From the NCBI GenBank assembly GCA_910584085.1, contig CAJTZY010000013.1, forward strand, positions 1 through 38,551: 38,551 nt of DNA, read 5' to 3'. Shown here in pieces: positions 1-8,170 of the stretch; positions within the stretch are counted from its first letter, which is position 1; every line of letters begins with the position of its first letter. The DNA comes from an uncultured Bacilli bacterium. GTDB taxonomy: Bacteria; Bacillota_I; Bacilli_A; RF39; UBA660. The notes under the pieces were generated by a model. It was not told the DNA's origin. It made no database searches and saw only the letters and a list, made by a program, of their open reading frames with translations. The translations under genes were made by a program, and so were the position numbers.

Positions 1-67
1 GACTTTTAGTCTACTTTTTCTACTATATTTATAGTATCACTTATTTCTCATTTTTGCAATACAAAAA

Positions 68-97
68 AGAAAAAATTATTTTTGACTAATTTTTTCT
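68..97 (-). terminator. Terminator of the Tim44-like gene
   Basis: An 11-bp AT-only inverted repeat (AGAAAAAATTA / TAATTTTTTCT) with an 8-base loop contains the stop codon of the gene at 76 and runs into a T-rich tract on the minus strand. It has the geometry of an intrinsic terminator but almost no GC in the stem, so it may be weak. Confidence 0.5.
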
Positions 98-930
98 TTC
101 TTAGACATTACCCAATCATAAGTATTATTTATAAGTTTTGAGTTACAATATTCACATACTCCAGTAGCATTTCCTTTAACCTTCGCACCACATCTAGGAC
201 ATATATCTATTTTCTTTTCTTCTTTTGATTTAACAAATGTTAAAATATAAGTATTATTAAACTTTCTATTACTTGTTCCTCTTAAAACTTTACCTGTATT
301 TATATCTTCTATATAATCATAGAATTCAGTATTTACTAATACTTTGGCAATATAAGTATTATTTTCTTCAACTAAACTAATTAATCCGGATTTAATGAGG
401 TTGAAATCTTTCATAGTGTTTTTTTGATTTTTTATTTTAAGTGCCTCTAAATCCATAAGATATGTATTATAAAGTTCATCTGTTAATAATTCTTTTAATT
501 TATCATAATCAAAATTCATCCATGCAATTTGTATATCATAAAACATTTGATATGCTTTTTCATTAAACTCTTCTATATTAAAGTTAGTAATTACTTTATT
601 TGCTTCATCTTGAGTTATAAATTTAATATTTGTGGTATTAGTTGAAATATTATTTATTACTTTTTTACTTCTTTTTACTGCATTTATAATAATTATAATA
701 ACAAATATTAAAATAATTAAATCAAATATTCCAAAAGATCCGCTACCACTATATGAGGAAGAATCATCACTCCAAGAACTACTACTATCAAAGGATGTTC
801 CACTATCCGAGAAATCATAATCAGTATCCCAGCCACTATCTGCTTTTACTTTTACATAATTACTTGAAAACAATATTATTCCAATAACAAGTATAGTTAA
901 ACATATATAATTAACTACGCTTTTTTTCAT
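76..930 (-). CDS. Tim44-like domain membrane protein with C-terminal zinc ribbon
   Basis: The 284-residue product starts with a hydrophobic segment (about residues 7-30, signal peptide or anchor), continues with a Ser/Asp/Gly-rich linker (32-65) and a second very hydrophobic helix (68-87), and then has a soluble domain (about 105-240) that resembles the Tim44-like (calcium channel/import) fold seen in many Firmicutes membrane proteins. The C-terminus is a zinc ribbon with Cys at 244, 247, 259 and 262 (CPRCG ... CEYC). Function is not established for this family in bacteria; the fold suggests a membrane-tethered, protein- or lipid-binding domain. The start is supported by AGGTGG six bases upstream of the ATG. 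It lies directly downstream of secG but is separated by a terminator, so it is probably its own unit. Family assignment is from pattern recognition; the function is unknown. Confidence 0.7.
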   Translation of the reverse strand: MKKSVVNYICLTILVIGIILFSSNYVKVKADSGWDTDYDFSDSGTSFDSSSSWSDDSSSYSGSGSFGIFDLIILIFVIIIIINAVKRSKKVINNISTNTTNIKFITQDEANKVITNFNIEEFNEKAYQMFYDIQIAWMNFDYDKLKELLTDELYNTYLMDLEALKIKNQKNTMKDFNLIKSGLISLVEENNTYIAKVLVNTEFYDYIEDINTGKVLRGTSNRKFNNTYILTFVKSKEEKKIDICPRCGAKVKGNATGVCEYCNSKLINNTYDWVMSKKEKISQK

Positions 931-958
931 ATTACCACCTATTTCATTTTACAAAAAA

Positions 959-977
959 AGATTGAAAAAATCAATCT
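959..977 (-). terminator. Terminator of secG
   Basis: AGATTGA / TCAATCT, a 7-bp stem with an all-A loop (plus strand), is followed on the minus strand by six Ts. It overlaps the secG stop codon at 976-978 and separates secG from the Tim44-like gene. Confidence 0.75.
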
Positions 978-1182
978 ATAATATTATACATAATACAAAG
1001 AAGGCAACTCCAAGAATAGCTGTTGTATAAGTTATAAAAAGTTCTCCTCCTCTTTCTTTTCTATTTTTAAATAAATCATCATTACCACCAGTAATTATAG
1101 AAGATGCACCTTCTGCTTTACCACTTTGAAGTAAGACAATTGCAATTATAAGAATTGATACTATAATTAATAATGTAGTCAT
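976..1182 (-). CDS. secG: Preprotein translocase subunit SecG
   Basis: SecG is the small accessory subunit of the SecYEG channel and assists SecA-driven export. The 68-residue product has the family layout: a transmembrane helix at 3-20, the conserved cytoplasmic LLQSGKAEG stretch, a Gly/Ser loop and a second helix at about 48-67. Length is normal for Gram-positive SecG (about 70-80). The ATG follows a consensus AGGAGG. A good promoter lies just upstream (AATCAA at 1228-1233 and AATTTA at 1205-1210 on the plus strand, that is TTGATT-17-TAAATT), so secG is probably transcribed separately from the M16 genes. In many Bacilli secG sits next to rnr/smpB; that context is absent here. Confidence 0.93.
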   Translation of the reverse strand: MTTLLIIVSILIIAIVLLQSGKAEGASSIITGGNDDLFKNRKERGGELFITYTTAILGVAFFVLCIIL

Positions 1183-1204
1183 TTATGTCCTCCTAACTGT
1201 ATAT

Positions 1205-1233
1205 AATTTATCACAAAATACATAATAAATCAA
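1205..1233 (-). promoter_or_regulatory. Promoter for secG
   Basis: On the minus strand TTGATT and TAAATT are separated by 17 bases and end about 23 bases before the secG start. The -35 box overlaps the stop codon of the upstream M16 peptidase gene. Confidence 0.55.
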
Positions 1234-2504
1234 GCTTTATCAATTATATAAGTTGTAATATTATCTAAACTTATATTTTTTATTATATTTTTCATATCTT
1301 TTATATTAAGTTCATCTATTTTTTTATAATCATCTAATACTATCTCACCATAATTCATGATATTACCCATTATTTTATTATTTATTGAATAAATACTATC
1401 ACTTCTATAAATACAGTTACTTTTTCTAACTTTTTTCTTTCTATCTAAATCTTCCTCACTTATACTCAAATCTTTTAATTCTTCACCAATTAGTTCTAAT
1501 ACTTTATCTGAATTATTTGATTCTAACATTATCATAATTAATATATGCTTATCAGTATTTATTAATGTTATATCTATATCATGTGTTATTAAATTTAGGT
1601 TATGTAAATCTTCATTAAGTTTAGACGTATTGCCTAACTTTATATCTAACATTATACTTAGGTATGTTTTTATATCGCTTATATTCTTTTTTATTTTAGA
1701 ACAATCTATTTTATAACCTATTCCTATTTTTGGAATTTCTATATCCATAGATACTTTTTCTAATTTTTTTTCTACTTTATTAGGTTCATCATATTCTTTA
1801 ATTTTAACCTGCTCGAATTTATCGAATTTTTTATTTTCTTGGTTAATTTTTACAAGTTCTATTACTTCATTTGGATCAACATTACCAGTAACAATTAAAA
1901 ACATATTAGCTGGGTGATAAAAAGTATTATAACACCTATATAAGTCATCTTTTGTTATAGAATATACATCTTTTACTGTACCTGCTATAGGATATTTTAT
2001 TGGGTGATTTATAAATGAATTATAAATTATTCCATCATACATTTTAAAAAATGGTTCATCAGCATACATGTTTATTTCTTGTTCAATAATTCCCTTTTCT
2101 TTTTCTACATTTTCATCTGTAAAATATGGTTCTTGTACATAATCAAGTAAATAATTTAAATTATCATTAAATGAATTAGCTCCGCTAAAAAGGTAGGTTG
2201 TCTTATAATTAGATGTATTTGCATTTGCATCGCATCCTCTTTCTGAATAAAAGGTAAAAGGATCGACATCATCTTTTTGTTCAAACATTTTATGTTCTAA
2301 AAAATGGGCAACTCCAAGTGGTACTTTAATCATTTTTTTACTACCATTTGGAATAAATTCATCATAAGCAGATCCAAATTTTGTACTAAATGTTGCATAT
2401 ATGCCATTTACATTTTCTTTAGGAACTATATATACTTCTAAGCCATTATCTAATGTTTCCTGATAAAGTTCTAAATCTAATTTTTCTAGTTTACTTTTCT
2501 TCAT
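1230..2504 (-). CDS. M16 family zinc peptidase, YmfH-like (catalytic partner)
   Basis: This is a pitrilysin/M16-type metallopeptidase of about 424 residues. The inverted zinc motif HFLEH is present near residue 67 (His67, Glu70, His71), followed by the downstream Glu-rich helix (ENVEKEKGIIEQEI) that carries the third ligand. It belongs with the YmfF/YmfH pair of Firmicutes, whose members work as heterodimers in which one subunit has the zinc site and the other does not. A longer reading from GTG at 2513 is possible, but the GTG lies inside the Shine-Dalgarno sequence GGAAGGTGA, so I place the start at the ATG at 2504. It overlaps the upstream partner by 14 bases, which indicates translational coupling. 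Substrate is unknown; in other Firmicutes this pair has been linked to peptide processing or translation-factor modification neighbourhoods. Confidence 0.88.
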   Translation of the reverse strand: MKKSKLEKLDLELYQETLDNGLEVYIVPKENVNGIYATFSTKFGSAYDEFIPNGSKKMIKVPLGVAHFLEHKMFEQKDDVDPFTFYSERGCDANANTSNYKTTYLFSGANSFNDNLNYLLDYVQEPYFTDENVEKEKGIIEQEINMYADEPFFKMYDGIIYNSFINHPIKYPIAGTVKDVYSITKDDLYRCYNTFYHPANMFLIVTGNVDPNEVIELVKINQENKKFDKFEQVKIKEYDEPNKVEKKLEKVSMDIEIPKIGIGYKIDCSKIKKNISDIKTYLSIMLDIKLGNTSKLNEDLHNLNLITHDIDITLINTDKHILIMIMLESNNSDKVLELIGEELKDLSISEEDLDRKKKVRKSNCIYRSDSIYSINNKIMGNIMNYGEIVLDDYKKIDELNIKDMKNIIKNISLDNITTYIIDKA

Positions 2505-3777
2505 TTGTTTCACCTTCCAATAAATATATAGTATCTAAATGTATTTTTGAAGCAAGCTTTACGACATCCTTTGCTGTAACTTTATTTATTTTCATAAATC
2601 TAGTATCTAAATCATCACTATTCAAATACTCTATTCCAGCATATAAACTTAGTAGACTTTGTGGATTATCTTCAAGTTCTTTTAAACTATTAACATAAGT
2701 AATTTTAGCCTTTATTATATCTTCATTTGAAAATTTACCTTTTTTCATATTATAAATTTCTCTTTTTATAAGCGCTAAAGCCTTTTTAAAATCATCTTTA
2801 TTTATACCAGCATTTATTGTTAAAATACTATTTAATGGTTGGCCTACAGAGGATATGTAATAACACAAACTATTTTTTTCTCTAACTGTTTTAAATAATT
2901 TTGAATCCGGTCCACCACCTAATATATATGAATAAACATTTAAAACATATCTAAGTTCAAAATCAGTCATCTTATCTATTTTATATCCTAAAACTAATTT
3001 GCTTTGATTAATTTTTTGTTTTTCTTTAACTGTTTTAGGTATAATTCTAGTTTTTTTAGGCCTTATAAAATGAGATTCACTTGGTTTTTTTAATGTTTTA
3101 ATATTAGAAAAGTTATCTTCTATTATCTTTTTAATATGTCTTTCATTTACATTACCTATTACAAATATATCCATAATATCACTATTTAAAATAGAGTTAT
3201 AATACTTATATAATTTTTTACTATCAAGCGATTCTAAATCTTCTAGGTAACCTGCACTTCTATACGATATATATGAATTAGGTTCCATATTTTCTAAGCA
3301 TCTTATTTTACTATAACTATCAGGATTTTCTCTACTAGAAATTATATTATCTTTAAGTAGATTATAAGCAAGATTAAAATTTTCTTCTTTAAATCTTATC
3401 CCACCTGATTTTTTTTCTATATTTGGTTTAAAAACTAAATCTGCCAAAAATTTTATAGATTTATCTAACATTCCCTTTTCAGTATATTCTTCATTTAAAA
3501 ATGTTACATCAAATCCCATAACGTTATATTTTCCTGATATATAATTCATTCCTCCGTAATATAAATCATATAAATTCTCAGTTGCTATAGACATGAGCCT
3601 TTTTGTTGGATATTCTAAGGTTGAATCACAAAGCATATTTATAATCATATTTCTACTAGTTATTTCATCTTTAACAAGTTTTCTTTTAAAATTTACTTTT
3701 ACTGTAATTGTTTTAAATTTATCAGTTTTTATAATATGAAGATTATACGAATATGTACTTATTTTTTTATATTTCAC
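2491..3777 (-). CDS. M16 family peptidase-like protein, YmfF-like (non-catalytic partner)
   Basis: The 428-residue product has the M16 two-domain layout (N-terminal alpha/beta domain to about 220, second domain with the GGGPDSKLFKTVREKNSLCY segment typical of M16 C-terminal domains) but no HXXEH zinc motif in the N-terminal half, so it should be the structural half of a heterodimer. That segment (RxxxSLxY type) contributes substrate-cleft residues in the partner-type subunits. It is followed by the HXXEH-bearing gene with a 14-base overlap, the same order as ymfF-ymfH in Bacillus. Its ATG is preceded by AGGTGA. Nothing suggests it is broken; absence of the zinc site is normal for this subunit. 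Confidence 0.87.
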   Translation of the reverse strand: MKYKKISTYSYNLHIIKTDKFKTITVKVNFKRKLVKDEITSRNMIINMLCDSTLEYPTKRLMSIATENLYDLYYGGMNYISGKYNVMGFDVTFLNEEYTEKGMLDKSIKFLADLVFKPNIEKKSGGIRFKEENFNLAYNLLKDNIISSRENPDSYSKIRCLENMEPNSYISYRSAGYLEDLESLDSKKLYKYYNSILNSDIMDIFVIGNVNERHIKKIIEDNFSNIKTLKKPSESHFIRPKKTRIIPKTVKEKQKINQSKLVLGYKIDKMTDFELRYVLNVYSYILGGGPDSKLFKTVREKNSLCYYISSVGQPLNSILTINAGINKDDFKKALALIKREIYNMKKGKFSNEDIIKAKITYVNSLKELEDNPQSLLSLYAGIEYLNSDDLDTRFMKINKVTAKDVVKLASKIHLDTIYLLEGETNEEK

Positions 3778-3813
3778 CTAAATCACCTCTATCTATTAGT
3801 ATGTGTTAAAAGA

Positions 3814-4515
3814 TTATAAACTAATCGCTGTTTCTAATGCAATTTTAATCATTTCATTAAATGAGTTTTGTCTATCCAAAGAAGTTGTTTCTTTTTTAGT
3901 TATTAAATTATCAGATATTGTTAAAATACATGTAGCATTTTTTTTAAATTTTAATGCATTGTAGAAAAGTGCGAAAGATTCCATTTCAGCACACAAACAC
4001 TTTTTATTATTATATAAATCTATAATATCTATATCATTATAAAATACATCTGTAGAATGTACTCTACCCTCTATTATTTTTTTGTTTAACTTTTTAGAAA
4101 TTTCTCTAACTTTATTATTTAAGTATTCGCTTGATTTTATTATATTACCATTAAATCCCTGAACTTTAGCAAAACTAGATTCAGTATAACAATCACTCAC
4201 TAATACAACATCATATAAATTTATATCTTTTGTATATGATCCTGCAGAACCTATTCTAATAATGTTTTCTACATTATAAAATTTATATAATTCGTAAGAA
4301 TATATTCCAATACTTGGCATACCCATACCACTTGCCATTACTGTTATTTTTTTCCCTTTATAAAGTCCTGTATAAGCATACATGTTCCTTACACTATTTA
4401 CAAGAGTTACATCAGTTAAATAATTATCTGCTATATATTTAGCTCTAAGTGGATCACCTGGCATAAGTACTGTTTTTGCAATCTCGTCTGTTTTTGCTTC
4501 ATTATGTGGTGTCAT
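3814..4515 (-). CDS. deoD: Purine nucleoside phosphorylase, DeoD type
   Basis: It catalyses phosphorolysis of purine (deoxy)ribonucleosides to base plus (deoxy)ribose-1-phosphate in nucleoside salvage. The 233-residue length matches hexameric DeoD enzymes. Visible signatures are GDPLRAKYIADNYL at the N-terminus, ASGMGMPSIGIYSYEL (phosphate/active-site loop), IRIGSAG, CAEMESFALF (ribose-binding Glu) and TISDN with the catalytic Asp. The ATG is preceded by GGAGGAG. Together with the pyrimidine-nucleoside phosphorylase at 5765-7039 it suggests that this organism salvages nucleosides. A TGG-TATAAT extended -10 sits about 26 bases before the start. Confidence 0.95.
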   Translation of the reverse strand: MTPHNEAKTDEIAKTVLMPGDPLRAKYIADNYLTDVTLVNSVRNMYAYTGLYKGKKITVMASGMGMPSIGIYSYELYKFYNVENIIRIGSAGSYTKDINLYDVVLVSDCYTESSFAKVQGFNGNIIKSSEYLNNKVREISKKLNKKIIEGRVHSTDVFYNDIDIIDLYNNKKCLCAEMESFALFYNALKFKKNATCILTISDNLITKKETTSLDRQNSFNEMIKIALETAISL

Positions 4516-4540
4516 AAATCTCCTCCATTCGTATATGTTA

Positions 4541-4549
4541 ATTATACCA
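4541..4549 (-). promoter_or_regulatory. Extended -10 promoter element for deoD
   Basis: The minus strand reads TGGTATAAT, an extended -10 box, 26-34 bases upstream of the deoD ATG. The -35 region (TTATCT, 17 bases upstream) is poor and lies inside the preceding terminator tail, which fits an extended -10 promoter. Confidence 0.5.
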
Positions 4550-4557
4550 TATTAAGA

Positions 4558-4582
4558 AAAAAAAGATAACATGTATTCATGT
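4558..4582 (-). terminator. Terminator downstream of the BrkB-like gene
   Basis: On the minus strand a stem built from AAAGATA-CATG and CATG-TTATCTTT (one bulged base) is followed by a run of Ts (TTTTTTTTC). It ends transcription coming from the rpoZ/BrkB unit ahead of deoD. Confidence 0.65.
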
Positions 4583-4591
4583 ATCTTTTTA

Positions 4592-4649
4592 CTGCCTTTT
4601 TAATACTTAACGTATTGTAGTCTAATGTACTAGGCAGCTAAGTACATTA
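4592..4649 (-). other. Structured intergenic element (9-bp hairpin with pairing loop)
   Basis: A perfect 9-bp inverted repeat, TAATGTACT (4623-4631) and AGTACATTA (4641-4649), encloses a 9-base loop AGGCAGCTA. Six loop bases, AGGCAG (4632-4637), are exactly complementary to CTGCCT at 4592-4597, so a pseudoknot is possible on either strand. There is no T tract after the hairpin, so it is not a simple terminator. It sits between the BrkB stop codon and the real terminator, in the 3' untranslated region of that mRNA. Function is unknown. Confidence 0.4.
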
Positions 4650-4658
4650 TTATTATAA

Positions 4659-5477
4659 CTAATCTTCTATTTTATATTCATATGTTTTTACATTAATTGC
4701 AATACCTATTACTAATATATATGAAATTATATATGTAATTAACATAAGTATAACTATATTAGATAAACTTCCATAAAATATATCATAATTTGAAAAATGA
4801 GTTACCCAGTAGGAATAAACTTGAATTACAATAATCCAACTAAGAGTTGTAAAAACTGCTCCTCTTGTTGTATGTCTACTCATAATTTTCCAGTCTGGGG
4901 CAATTGTATATATAAGCTTTACATTAAAAAATATTATAAATATAGAAAATGGCCACTTTAAAATAATAAATAGATTATATATAAGTTTAGATAACCCTTT
5001 ATCTGGTATTTGTTTTAATAATAAACTCAAAATATAATTACCAAATCCTAAAAATCCTAACATAAATATAAATAATAAGATTATTAAAATGATAATAAAC
5101 ATTGCTTTTATTCTTCTTTTTATATAGTCTGAATTAGGAAATCCATATAAATTATTACTTACAAGTATTATTGCATGCGCACCATTACTTGCTAAAAAGA
5201 ATCCAATAATCATAAATATTCCTATATTCATATCGAATCCCTTACCTTGAACAAAGGATAAAAGAACATCTGCTACATCAACTGGTAATGTAGTATTTAT
5301 TACGTTTGAAAGTGAATCTATATTTATAGAAAATCTTGATGCAATAACACCTATTAAAGTAAGTATTGGAAACATGGATAATACTAAAAAAAAGGCAAGA
5401 TTACCTGGCAAATATGACATGCTAGGTGTCATAATAATTTCATATAATTTTTTAAAATATATTTTTATTTTTTTCAT
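4659..5477 (-). CDS. YihY/BrkB family integral membrane protein
   Basis: The 272-residue protein has six predicted membrane helices and the family's recognisable features: an N-terminal MTPSMSYLPGNLAFF-like segment, an ISxTLPxDVxxxL-like loop and helices containing SNGAHAIILVSNNLYG. YihY/BrkB proteins were once annotated as RNase BN or virulence factor BrkB; their real role is undetermined (a transport or envelope function is assumed). The start ATG is six bases from the rpoZ stop codon at 5484, so the two are cotranscribed. Length is normal. Confidence 0.85.
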   Translation of the reverse strand: MKKIKIYFKKLYEIIMTPSMSYLPGNLAFFLVLSMFPILTLIGVIASRFSINIDSLSNVINTTLPVDVADVLLSFVQGKGFDMNIGIFMIIGFFLASNGAHAIILVSNNLYGFPNSDYIKRRIKAMFIIILIILLFIFMLGFLGFGNYILSLLLKQIPDKGLSKLIYNLFIILKWPFSIFIIFFNVKLIYTIAPDWKIMSRHTTRGAVFTTLSWIIVIQVYSYWVTHFSNYDIFYGSLSNIVILMLITYIISYILVIGIAINVKTYEYKIED

Positions 5478-5483
5478 ATAATC

Positions 5484-5678
5484 CTACTTATCATTTACAT
5501 GAATTAATCCTTTAGAAACTTCTTCTAAAGCTTTTCCAATATTTTTTGATGATTTATATTCACTTAATTGATAATATTCCTCTTCTTCCATTTCTTTTAC
5601 TCTTTTAGCAACAATATTTACAAGTAAAAATTTTGAACCAACTTGATTAAGTAATTTATCTATTGATGGATATATCAT
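5484..5678 (-). CDS. rpoZ: DNA-directed RNA polymerase omega subunit
   Basis: Omega is the small RNA polymerase subunit that helps fold and hold beta-prime. The 64-residue product has the family pattern: MIYPSIDKLL at the start, SKFLLVNIVAKRVKEM (the helix with the conserved LV...AKRAR-like core) and a C-terminal helix KNIGKALEEVSKGLI. The AAGGAGG site is consensus. Omega is usually located in a gmk-rpoZ-priA cluster; here it lies between pyrimidine-nucleoside phosphorylase and the BrkB-like gene, so the locus is rearranged. A short size of 60-70 residues is normal in Firmicutes. Confidence 0.85.
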   Translation of the reverse strand: MIYPSIDKLLNQVGSKFLLVNIVAKRVKEMEEEEYYQLSEYKSSKNIGKALEEVSKGLIHVNDK

Positions 5679-5764
5679 AAATTCGCCTCCTTATTGTTAT
5701 ATTTAGAATATAACATATTTTTAATTAATTCAAGCAAAATACGTAAACTTGACATTTTTTTACA

Positions 5765-7039
5765 TTATTTAATTACATCTAATATTAGTTTTGGAATAGC
5801 TTCTAATTCATTATCTATTTTATAGCATGAAAGGATTTCACTAATATTTACATCTTTCTCTTTAATATATACCTTTATAAGTTCTTCATCTTTTTCTACA
5901 TAATCTCCAACTTTTTTATTTAATACAAGTCCTACTTCATAATCAATTTTATCATCTATTGTATTTCTTCCAGCACCTAAATTTTTTGCAATCTCACCAA
6001 GCTTTAATGCATCTATTTTATTAATATACCCTGATTTATCACTTTTAATAGAAAAAACCTTATTAGATACCCTTATTTTATTTATATCTCCGCCCTGATT
6101 TGTAACTAATTCTTCGAACTTTTTATATGCCTCTCCATTATTTAATTGTTTAAATAATAAATTTTTAGCATCATTATTAGGTATTTTATTGACTGCACCT
6201 ATTATGATTGAACATAGTGTCATTACGACTTCAAGTAAATCACTTGGTCCATTTCCTTTTAATGTATTTATGGCCTCTATTACTTCAAGTGAATTTCCAA
6301 TTGCAAAGCCTAGTGGTTCTTCCATATTTGTGATAAGACATATTGTTGGCTTTCTATAACTCTTACCTATTTTTACCATTAAACTGGCAAGTTTTCTTGC
6401 ATCATCTATGTTTTTCATAAGAGCTCCATTACCTACTTTTACATCAATCATAATTATATCAGCGCCACTAGCAAGTTTTTTTGACATTATACTAGAAGCA
6501 ATAAGTGGGATTGACTCTACAGTTCCCGTAACATCACGCAAAGCGTATATCTTTTTATCGGCTGGCACTAAATTTCCTGTTTGGCTAACAAGTGCGATAT
6601 TTATATTATTTACCTGATCTATAAATTTATCCTCAGTAATTTTTGTATTAAAACCTTTAATAGATTCTAATTTATCAATAGTTCCACCTGTATGTCCTAA
6701 TCCTCTACCACTCATTTTTGCTATTTTTATACCAAGGGAAGCTAAAAGAGGCGCTAAAACTAAGGTTACTTTATCTCCAACTCCACCTGTTGAATGTTTA
6801 TCTACAACTATACCATCTATTTTACTTAAGTCTATTATATCTCCACTCTTTAACATTATATCGGTTAAATCTATAGTTTCTCTTTCGTTCATACCATTTA
6901 ACACTATTGCCATTAGTAAGGAACTCATTTGATAATCCTTTATCTTATTATTAACATATCCATTTACAGCGAACTCTATTTCTTCACGTGTAAGTTCTTT
7001 ATTTAATCTTTTTTTATTTATTATATCTATAATTGTCAT
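5765..7039 (-). CDS. Pyrimidine-nucleoside (thymidine) phosphorylase
   Basis: The enzyme cleaves thymidine, deoxyuridine or uridine with phosphate to the free base and (deoxy)ribose-1-phosphate. At 424 residues it has the standard length. The glycosyltransferase family 3 fold is clear: N-terminal helical domain, the phosphate-binding KHSTGGVGDK loop (about 80-90), MSGRGLGHTGGTIDKLESI, the DVTGTVESIPLIASSIMSKK active-site segment and the C-terminal domain ending in the GxxVxKxExL lipoyl-like region. deoA and pdp differ in specificity by a few residues and I cannot separate them here, so no symbol is given. AGGTGAT precedes the ATG. It pairs functionally with deoD nearby; no deoxyribose-phosphate aldolase or phosphopentomutase is in this window. 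Confidence 0.93.
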   Translation of the reverse strand: MTIIDIINKKRLNKELTREEIEFAVNGYVNNKIKDYQMSSLLMAIVLNGMNERETIDLTDIMLKSGDIIDLSKIDGIVVDKHSTGGVGDKVTLVLAPLLASLGIKIAKMSGRGLGHTGGTIDKLESIKGFNTKITEDKFIDQVNNINIALVSQTGNLVPADKKIYALRDVTGTVESIPLIASSIMSKKLASGADIIMIDVKVGNGALMKNIDDARKLASLMVKIGKSYRKPTICLITNMEEPLGFAIGNSLEVIEAINTLKGNGPSDLLEVVMTLCSIIIGAVNKIPNNDAKNLLFKQLNNGEAYKKFEELVTNQGGDINKIRVSNKVFSIKSDKSGYINKIDALKLGEIAKNLGAGRNTIDDKIDYEVGLVLNKKVGDYVEKDEELIKVYIKEKDVNISEILSCYKIDNELEAIPKLILDVIK

Positions 7040-7097
7040 ATCATCACCTATTATAAGTATAACATAAAAAAATATTTTTTAGTATATTTTTATAATA

Positions 7098-7988
7098 TTA
7101 ATTTACAGCATATGTAGTTTCAAATATTCTCTCATCACTTGAGTATTCCATTACAAATTCGTTATCATGCTTACATATTATTATTCCTATAGTTTTGTCA
7201 TGACTCATACCTTTTATATTTTTATCTATATAATTCATATATATTTGTATTTGACCTATGTGTTCCTTCTTTAGTTCTGTCACCTTTAATTCTACTACTA
7301 CAAATGAATTATATTTATAGTTAAATAAAAGTAAATCTATATAGTTATATCTATTTCCTATTTTTATTTTATATTCTTTTTCTATATAACTAAAACCATC
7401 ACCCAGCTCTTTTAAAAAATCATCTAAATCTTCTAATATTAACTGTTTTAGAATTTTTTCTGATATATTTTTATAATCATATCTATTTTTTACTATTATG
7501 GGATTTTTGACAAAATCAGTTATTTTATTTTCTTCTTTTTTTATTAATTTTTCTTTTGTTTTATCATCCAATCTTTCATATTCCTTATTTTTTATTTTAT
7601 TTCTAAGATCTCTAACTGATAGGTTTTGTTCTTCTGTTATTTTTATATAATAATTTATTTCATTTATATTTTGTAGTGGTAAAAATTCTGAATAGTGGCT
7701 CCAACTTAATTGTGTCGACAATGTCGACCATTTTTGATTTGAAAATAAAATATAAAATTGTCTCATTCTTCTAAGTGTTCTTTCTGTATATTTTTTATTT
7801 AATTCACACATTAATTTTTCTGAATATCGATTTATTACACTTTCACCATATTTTTTACCAGCATCATTTAATAATCTTCCAACATTATAATAGGTATTAA
7901 GATCACTTCTATTTTTACTATAATCTTTTACTTTTTTGTATACTTCATTATTTACTAGTTCATTTTTAATTTCGTTATAATAGTTCAT
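7098..7988 (-). CDS. PDDEXK nuclease domain protein (YhcG/DUF1016 family)
   Basis: The 296-residue protein has the two-part YhcG layout: an N-terminal helical domain (about 1-150) with the LLNDAGKKYGESVINRYSEKL and ERTLRRMRQFY patterns and STQLSWSHYSEFLP, then a C-terminal PDDEXK nuclease-like domain in which Asp in YIDLLLF and the E-x-K of VVVELKV form the metal site. Family members occur as solitary genes with a patchy distribution and are suspected to act in DNA repair, anti-mobile-element defence or restriction-like roles; no activity can be deduced here. It is a single-gene unit with its own promoter and a consensus AAGGAGG, between housekeeping genes, which fits an acquired gene. All catalytic residues look present. 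Confidence 0.85.
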   Translation of the reverse strand: MNYYNEIKNELVNNEVYKKVKDYSKNRSDLNTYYNVGRLLNDAGKKYGESVINRYSEKLMCELNKKYTERTLRRMRQFYILFSNQKWSTLSTQLSWSHYSEFLPLQNINEINYYIKITEEQNLSVRDLRNKIKNKEYERLDDKTKEKLIKKEENKITDFVKNPIIVKNRYDYKNISEKILKQLILEDLDDFLKELGDGFSYIEKEYKIKIGNRYNYIDLLLFNYKYNSFVVVELKVTELKKEHIGQIQIYMNYIDKNIKGMSHDKTIGIIICKHDNEFVMEYSSDERIFETTYAVN

Positions 7989-8008
7989 ATTTACCTCCTT
8001 GAATTAAG

Positions 8009-8037
8009 AGTTTATCACAGTAACTAAAATTAATCAA
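8009..8037 (-). promoter_or_regulatory. Promoter for the PDDEXK nuclease gene
   Basis: TTGATT and TAAACT on the minus strand are spaced 17 bases apart and end about 21 bases upstream of the start codon. It supports independent transcription of this gene. Confidence 0.55.
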
Positions 8038-8141
8038 AAGTACAATTTTTAATCTTCTGCATTAATAATTTTGCAATATTTTTATTTTAAACCAGAAATT
8101 TTTGAATAATTGTAAAAATTATTAAGCATTTTTTTATAAAA

Positions 8142-8170
8142 TTAAAAAAGAAAAAAGTTTTAACTTTTAC
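8142..8170 (-). terminator. Possible terminator after the uvrA/YcxB unit
   Basis: The stop codon of the YcxB-like gene lies in a short AT-rich inverted repeat (AAAAGTT / AACTTTT on the plus strand) followed on the minus strand by TTTTTTCTTTTTT. The stem is short and the loop tight, so this is a tentative call. Confidence 0.35.
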
